The notes beneath the pieces are model-generated. The model did not search any database. It was given only the letters and a program-made list of their open reading frames with translations, and was not told where the DNA came from. DNA of 64,000 bases from Aurantiochytrium sp. KH105 (lineage: Eukaryota; Sar; Bigyra; Thraustochytrida; Thraustochytriidae), in assembly GCA_003116975.1 (NCBI GenBank), contig BGKB01000048.1, positions 1-64,000 on the forward strand. Reading direction: 5' to 3'. Positions 59,151-64,000 of this stretch are shown piece by piece (the first letter of the stretch is position 1; the number at the start of each line of letters is the position of its first letter). Made by a program: the position numbers and the translations under genes.

Positions 59151-60448
59151 GGAACAAGCAAAGCCGATCGTCGTCAATCGATGCATTCCAGTCATAACCG
59201 CAGTTCTCCGAGCTGGACCCCGCGCCGCTTATAATAGGTACAATGTCAGCGGTTGCCCAGGTGACCGAAGTGGACCCCGCGCCGCCGGGAGGGTCGAAAA
59301 TTGGTCGGCGGTAGAGGCTCTTTTGAGGAGCCTGTCCCAAACCTAACTTGGATCCGAACCCCAGGCCCCGCCGCGCTAGTCCCTTGCGCCGTCTCTTGAG
59401 CCAAAATTCCGAGTCTTACGAGTCACGCACGAGCCAGCGAGGCACGGCCGCCGTCACGGTCCGGGGCGTCGACATCGGTGCCAGCGGCCGCGGCGGCGGC
59501 GGCGGCAGCAGCAGCGTCCGACTCGTAACGGCTTTGTCGTTGATGAAACGTCTTTTGGCGTTATGAAAAAAGCAGTTTCTGCGTCTGTTCTCGAGCGAGC
59601 GAGGCCTGTGGGCGAGAGGCCGACCTTTGGCTTTGTGTCCTCTGATGCTACCTAGGCCTGCCTGCCTCGCGCCCGGTCTTTTAGAAATGGACGGATAGAC
59701 CGCGCGGAGGGCCGACTGAGTTGGAAATGAATGCATAAAGCTAAGCGTACGTCGTAATTGTAAGCTCGACAAAAAAAAAAGAGATTCTTCTTCACGCGTG
59801 CCGGCGGCAGCTGTAGGGCGCGGATAGCAGGCCACTGAGGGCCTAACGTAACAACAAAAAGAGAACTTTGTAGACCGCGCCATCAAGTCTACGCTATACC
59901 AAGCTGCTTAGAGTGTGCAAAGCTCCTTTGAGTGTCCCATGACCTTTGCGGAAGTCAACGGGGCATTTTTTAGTATATTTTTACCGAGTACACACCACGA
60001 GCTGAGATGAAAGCCTTGACGCGCATGTAGAGGAGATCGAGTCGCGCACACCCGTGACCATCCGCTTTGGCGCGGATGTCTTGCTAATACGAGGGAGTTA
60101 CAGGCATCTGTCTCCCTGTCCTTCCTTTCTAGAGGGTTGTCCACATTGAAGGCGCGCCGCGCCGCACCACTCCCATCTAGGCGCGGCTTCTCGCTTAGAT
60201 CTAATGGGATGTCGAGTCAGACACGGCGCGGAAGACGCGAATGTCGCGCGGAGCATGCCTGACCAAGAAAAGACAAGATTGGATTGGAGAATGGATGGAA
60301 GAAAGATGGAGCCAAGGCCAACTTCGAGTTTTGGGCCGGGACGAAACCAAATCGCAATCTCCCTCGAGTAGATAGAAGGGACCAAAGAAAAGCAAGAGGC
60401 TAGAAACAAGAGCTCTCCTTGTTCGGGTCATTCAAGTCAAAGGGCAGA
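58341..60448. other. Divergent intergenic region, 2.1 kb, no gene recognised
   Basis: Between two outward-facing secreted-protein genes. Open frames are short and without domains. Contains a CT microsatellite at 59110-59149, a 15-bp direct duplication (TGGACCCCGCGCCGC, at about 59215 and 59272), and a CCTAGGCCTG palindrome-like box near 59651. A spliced or RNA gene is possible but not supported. Confidence 0.45.
59110..59149. repeat. (CT)n microsatellite
   Basis: About twenty perfect CT dinucleotides. Confidence 0.92.
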
Positions 60449-61267
60449 ATGCGCTGGCTCAAACTTCTCGCTGTCCTTGTCCTCGTCGTTGCTGTGGCCT
60501 ACGCTGAGGCTGGACGAAAGCGTCGCCGCCGTCGCCGTCGCCGCAGCCGGAGCAGCAGCACTTCTTCGAATGTCACCCTCAACCACCCTTCGTGCTATGC
60601 AATCAAGGACAGCTGGTGGCAATCGCGAGAGGATCGAGTCGATCAGCAAGCAACCGTCGATGCGTGGGATGTAACCTGTGCCAATTTTGATGGAGATAAG
60701 GCAGCTTGTGCTGGCATGGGCACGGCAGCACGAGGATCATATCTCGAAGATCAAATCATCACGGCCAGCGAACTGCAGACAACTCCCTGTGTGTATCTTG
60801 GCGGTGGATCAACGCGCTGCGTTGGCAACCCTTGCAATCATCTCAACAATGCTAGATGCACCTTGCAAGAGACGAATGGCCTTTGCAACTGGTTTACCAA
60901 GGCGGAAGCCAAAAAATATGGTCTCGAGTACGGATGCCAGCGTAACCCTTGCCATATTCAGGGTGCGGGAGGCTCTGTGACCGATGACACGTGCGAATCT
61001 CGGGGTATTGAAGGCTTTATTGAGTGCACCAACTGCCGAGGAGCGATTGACCCGAAATTGCGTGGACTGAAAATGGGTTGCCAGCGCGTGGACGTCACCA
61101 CCACGGCGCAATGTGCGCCGGTCAACGACGGAACACGCGCCCTCAGCAGCATCATGCGTCTGACGACCCAGAAAAGATGCCAATGCTCCACGGAATCACC
61201 CATTTGCATGGAGATGGTCTCCCAGCGCTCCTCAGGTTATGAGAGACGTTTTCCGGACGATATTTGA
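60449..61267 (+). CDS. Small secreted cysteine-rich protein with Arg-rich N-terminus
   Basis: 272 residues from the ATG at 60449 (MRWLKLLAVL). A clear signal peptide (about 1-21, ending AYAEA) is followed directly by a run of nine Arg/Lys residues and RSRSSSTSS; this could be a furin/kexin-type processing site. The mature part has 18 cysteines, all within about 45-265, with recurring N-P-C and Y-G-C/M-G-C-Q-R spacing (GCQRNPC and GCQRV) suggesting an internal duplication. One NVT glycosylation site lies near the start. No family is recognised. Extracellular or cell-wall location is expected. Short 5' pieces in frame upstream lack an ATG. Confidence 0.72.
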   Translation: MRWLKLLAVLVLVVAVAYAEAGRKRRRRRRRRSRSSSTSSNVTLNHPSCYAIKDSWWQSREDRVDQQATVDAWDVTCANFDGDKAACAGMGTAARGSYLEDQIITASELQTTPCVYLGGGSTRCVGNPCNHLNNARCTLQETNGLCNWFTKAEAKKYGLEYGCQRNPCHIQGAGGSVTDDTCESRGIEGFIECTNCRGAIDPKLRGLKMGCQRVDVTTTAQCAPVNDGTRALSSIMRLTTQKRCQCSTESPICMEMVSQRSSGYERRFPDDI

Positions 61268-61507
61268 ATGTACTCACCCTCCCTTTCTCTCTCTCTACCT
61301 TTTTTAAAAGTTGCCAGAGCATCGGTTATTGCGCACTGTATGGCGCCCGGCAACTTCGTATCATAGAAAATTATATCGAAAACCAAATCTTTTTGAGTCG
61401 AAGTATTGACTCGACTTCACTTTGCTTTGGACCATAAAATAAAACTTCTTGCTCTTTTCTTTGGATTTTCGAGATCTTAAAGGGCTTGTTAATTGGAATA
61501 TAGTATC

Positions 61508-64000
61508 TCAAAGACGCGAGGACCCGACCGCCGCTCTCTCGGAAGAGTATTGAGCGATTTCGACGCATCGACGGATCCAGTAGCGCGAATCCTTGGGGTC
61601 AATGATGTCGTCGATGGCAAAATCGTTGGCGAGCACCTGAGCACTGCCACGATCATGAGCCTTTTGGACGAGCTCGTCGAACTTAGCTTGCCGCTCTTTC
61701 AGGTCCTCAATCTCAGAAAGGCGCTTGCCGTACGTGAGAGACACGGCACCTTCAAGTCCCATGCCACCAAATTCACCCGTGGGCCATGCCACGGTGAACA
61801 TATTTTGATGCTGCAATGCACCGCCAGCCATGGCCATGGCACCGAGACCGTATGACTTGCGCAGCACGATTGACATGTATGGCGTTGTCATCGTAGAGGT
61901 CACCTTGAAGAGACGGGCGCAATGCTTGACGAGGCCAGTGCGTTCAAATTCCTGTCCTACAATAAAGCCAGGCGTGTCAATGAGATTGACCACGGGGAGA
62001 CGGTGCGTCTCGCACAATGTGAGAAAGTCTGCAGCTTTGGCACATGAGTCGCCGTCGAGAGCGCCGCTGAGGTGCGATGGCTGGTTCGCAAGAACGCCGA
62101 CAGGCCAACCTTCCACGCGAATAAAGGCGGTCACTGTGCCGGGTCCAAAACCGGCGCACCACTCGAGAACGCTGTCCTTGTCTGCCAGGGCTTCGACCAC
62201 AGTGCGCACATCGTAAACGCGCTTGCGGTTTTCTGGAACAAGCGTCCGCAGAACGCGCTGGTCTGCGCACTCCCAGCCGTTTGTGCGACCTTGAAAGTAC
62301 GAAAGACACTGCTTGGCCATGCGTGTAGCCTCGGCTTCATCCTCCGCCATCAGGTGCACCACACCATGCGCAAATTGATCGGGTGCAGGACCCAGTTCCG
62401 TAGGCGCCACCTTCTTGCTCTGCCCAGCGTACTCGACCATGACGGGACCACCCATGGCGATGTTGGCGTCCTTCGTAGCAATGATGATATCACACATGCC
62501 TAGAAGCGCAGTGTTGCCCGCAAAGTTGTATCCGGAGGCCACGCCAATCTTAATGTTCGCACAATTCGGCAGGAGACGAAACGCCGGAATGTTAAGCCCC
62601 GCAGTGCTGCTTCCAGGGTCCGCAAAGTCGCTCGGCCGACCACCGCCGCCCTCCGTGAGGATGATCATGGGGAGATTCCATTTGACCGTGAGCTCAAAGA
62701 TGCGATCCTTCTTCAAGTGCCCACGCGTACCCTGGGTCCCGGCAAGGACGAGGTAATCATACGAGCACACGGAGCACTCGGTCCGAAAGTCGCGCGCCTC
62801 AGAAAAGAGAGCGCCGTTCACGCTGCCAATCCCGCACACAAAGCCGTCTCCTTGCGTCGTGCGAACAAGATCGTCCACAGTCCGCCGGTCAGCCTGATGC
62901 GCAATCGCGAGTCGGCCAAGTTCAACATAGGTTCCAGCGTCCACAATGTCTTCAAGGTTCTCGCGGGCACTGCGTCGACCGATTTTATGGCGACGTTGCG
63001 CAATTTTATCCTTGCGAAAGTCATCCTCGAGGTAGCGCTCTCGCTCCCACAGCGCCTCAAGATCTGCGCGCGTGTACGAATCAAGGTCGATCCCGGCGCT
63101 CTTGCCGTCGAGCTCTCCCTTGCTGAGGGCTTCGCGCTGAGCGTCGTCTTCAGGCTCCGCGATATCCAGCAAGACATCACCTTCGAAAACGACGTCTCCG
63201 GCCTGCACGAGCACGCGCTTCACCACGCCCTGAACATGAGCAAGAATCTGGTGCTCCATTTTGAAGGCGTTGAGAAGAGCAAGCGGTGTCCCCTTTGCCA
63301 CCAAATCGCCTTCTTTGATTTGGAGCTGGACCACTTCTCCGTTGATCGGGGAGAGAACGGCCCCAGGACCGGCATCAGCAGCCGCTGCCTTGGCAGCGGA
63401 CCGCGCGGCATCCTCTTGGGAGGCGTTGGCTGCCAGCGATCCGAGTTTCTCGTCGGAGCCTGACTTTTGCGCGGCGGCGACAAGATCCAGAGCATGCCTC
63501 TCGACGAACCGCGTGTCCAGTCCTGCATTGTCCGTCACGAAAGTCGGATGCTCAAGTACGGCACGCAAGAAATCACGATTTGTCGACAAGCCCTGCACCG
63601 AGAAGCCGTCGAGTGCGCCACACGCCCGGCGTGTCGCCTCGGCCAGATCTTTGCCGTGCACAATAAGCTTTGCGAAAAGTGAATCAAAGGCCTGATGCGG
63701 ACGGTAACCCACGTGCGCCGCTGAGTCAACTCGAACACCCTTACCACGGGGAAAGATCAGATGCGAGACGGTGCCCAAGGAGGGCCGTGCCTGTCCGTTA
63801 TTGTCCATGACTTCTGTGTTGATGCGAAGCTCGATTGCGACGCCCACCGCGCTCGGCGCATCCGCGCGTGGCCCGCAAAGAGCCTTGGTTACTGGGATCC
63901 CATTTGCCAAGCAAAGCTGCGTCTGCACGAGGTCGACACCATACACTTCCTCGGTAACCGTGTGCTCAACCTGAAGCCGTGGATTACACTCGAGGAAGTA
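61508..64000 (-). CDS. Single-chain biotin-dependent acyl-CoA carboxylase (BC-BCCP-CT), 5' part outside window
   Basis: Partial: 830 residues are visible and the frame runs off the right edge. The visible start ECNPRLQVEHTVTEE is the conserved late segment of biotin carboxylase; its C-terminal lobe runs to about residue 190. A biotinyl domain follows (about 205-285) with NAFKMEHQI (Lys247 as the biotin site), where AMKM is usual. The rest is a complete carboxyltransferase in one chain, beta half (about 340-570; FRTECSVCSYDYLVLAGTQG, EGGGGRPSD) and alpha half (about 580-800; GVLANQPSHLSGALDGDS, VVNLIDTPGFIVG, GEFGGMGLEGAV). It would carboxylate an acyl-CoA using ATP and bicarbonate. Bacterial long-chain acyl-CoA carboxylases have such a fusion; eukaryotic ACC1 and mitochondrial PCC/MCC differ in layout. 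The substrate cannot be told. Confidence 0.88.
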   Translation of the reverse strand, partial: YFLECNPRLQVEHTVTEEVYGVDLVQTQLCLANGIPVTKALCGPRADAPSAVGVAIELRINTEVMDNNGQARPSLGTVSHLIFPRGKGVRVDSAAHVGYRPHQAFDSLFAKLIVHGKDLAEATRRACGALDGFSVQGLSTNRDFLRAVLEHPTFVTDNAGLDTRFVERHALDLVAAAQKSGSDEKLGSLAANASQEDAARSAAKAAAADAGPGAVLSPINGEVVQLQIKEGDLVAKGTPLALLNAFKMEHQILAHVQGVVKRVLVQAGDVVFEGDVLLDIAEPEDDAQREALSKGELDGKSAGIDLDSYTRADLEALWERERYLEDDFRKDKIAQRRHKIGRRSARENLEDIVDAGTYVELGRLAIAHQADRRTVDDLVRTTQGDGFVCGIGSVNGALFSEARDFRTECSVCSYDYLVLAGTQGTRGHLKKDRIFELTVKWNLPMIILTEGGGGRPSDFADPGSSTAGLNIPAFRLLPNCANIKIGVASGYNFAGNTALLGMCDIIIATKDANIAMGGPVMVEYAGQSKKVAPTELGPAPDQFAHGVVHLMAEDEAEATRMAKQCLSYFQGRTNGWECADQRVLRTLVPENRKRVYDVRTVVEALADKDSVLEWCAGFGPGTVTAFIRVEGWPVGVLANQPSHLSGALDGDSCAKAADFLTLCETHRLPVVNLIDTPGFIVGQEFERTGLVKHCARLFKVTSTMTTPYMSIVLRKSYGLGAMAMAGGALQHQNMFTVAWPTGEFGGMGLEGAVSLTYGKRLSEIEDLKERQAKFDELVQKAHDRGSAQVLANDFAIDDIIDPKDSRYWIRRCVEIAQYSSERAAVGSSRL

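Overview
This window is nuclear DNA from a unicellular, flagellated eukaryote. The best guess is a thraustochytrid/labyrinthulomycete-type stramenopile, but that assignment is inference from gene content and style and not from a marker gene. The eukaryotic evidence is direct: spliceosomal introns with GT..AG borders (often GTACGT donors), COP9 signalosome subunit 3, the APC/C subunit CDC26, a CLASP/TOG protein, PARP, DnaJ, tandem TKL kinases and WDR12. Enkurin and two EF-hand/WD40 proteins of the WDR49/WDR64 type imply a motile cilium. Most genes are single-exon; only three clearly spliced genes were found, with six introns in total.

Layout. 0.4-10.8 kb holds an astacin-type membrane metalloprotease (-), a CRAL-TRIO protein (-), a PP4/PP2A-like phosphatase (+) and a PARP-type ADP-ribosyltransferase (-). 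10.8-24.0 kb is a 13-kb GC-rich stretch in which I recognise no gene. It is crowded with 4-, 5- and 8-bp microsatellites of many different units, a long purine tract, hairpins, a recurrent CCATGG box and, at its right edge, a ~29-bp minisatellite. From 24.0 kb the genes are dense: CSN3 (+), a poly-Q/poly-Ser protein with SUMO-interaction-like motifs (-), EF-hand/WD40 protein 1 (+), an ER-type J-protein (+), a cystatin (+), a membrane protein with two TKL kinase domains (-), enkurin (+, 4 exons), WDR12/Ytm1 (-), a TPR/RPAP3_C co-chaperone (+), a CLASP-like TOG protein (-), EF-hand/WD40 protein 2 (+), a BioD-like/DRTGG P-loop protein (-, 3 exons), CDC26 (+, 2 exons), a GPI-type cysteine-rich surface protein (-), a small secreted cysteine-rich protein (+), and the 3' part of a single-chain biotin-dependent acyl-CoA carboxylase (-) that runs off the right edge.

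Functionally the window is a mix of housekeeping genes and not an operon. Two themes stand out: a loose group of cilium-related genes between 28 and 52 kb (EF-hand/WD40 x2, enkurin, an R2TP-type TPR protein, and CLASP for microtubules), and several secreted or surface proteins (astacin, cystatin, GPI protein, Arg/Cys-rich secreted protein). Many neighbours are divergently paired around short shared promoters (for example WDR12 and the TPR protein, 425 bp apart), in contrast with the 13-kb empty stretch.
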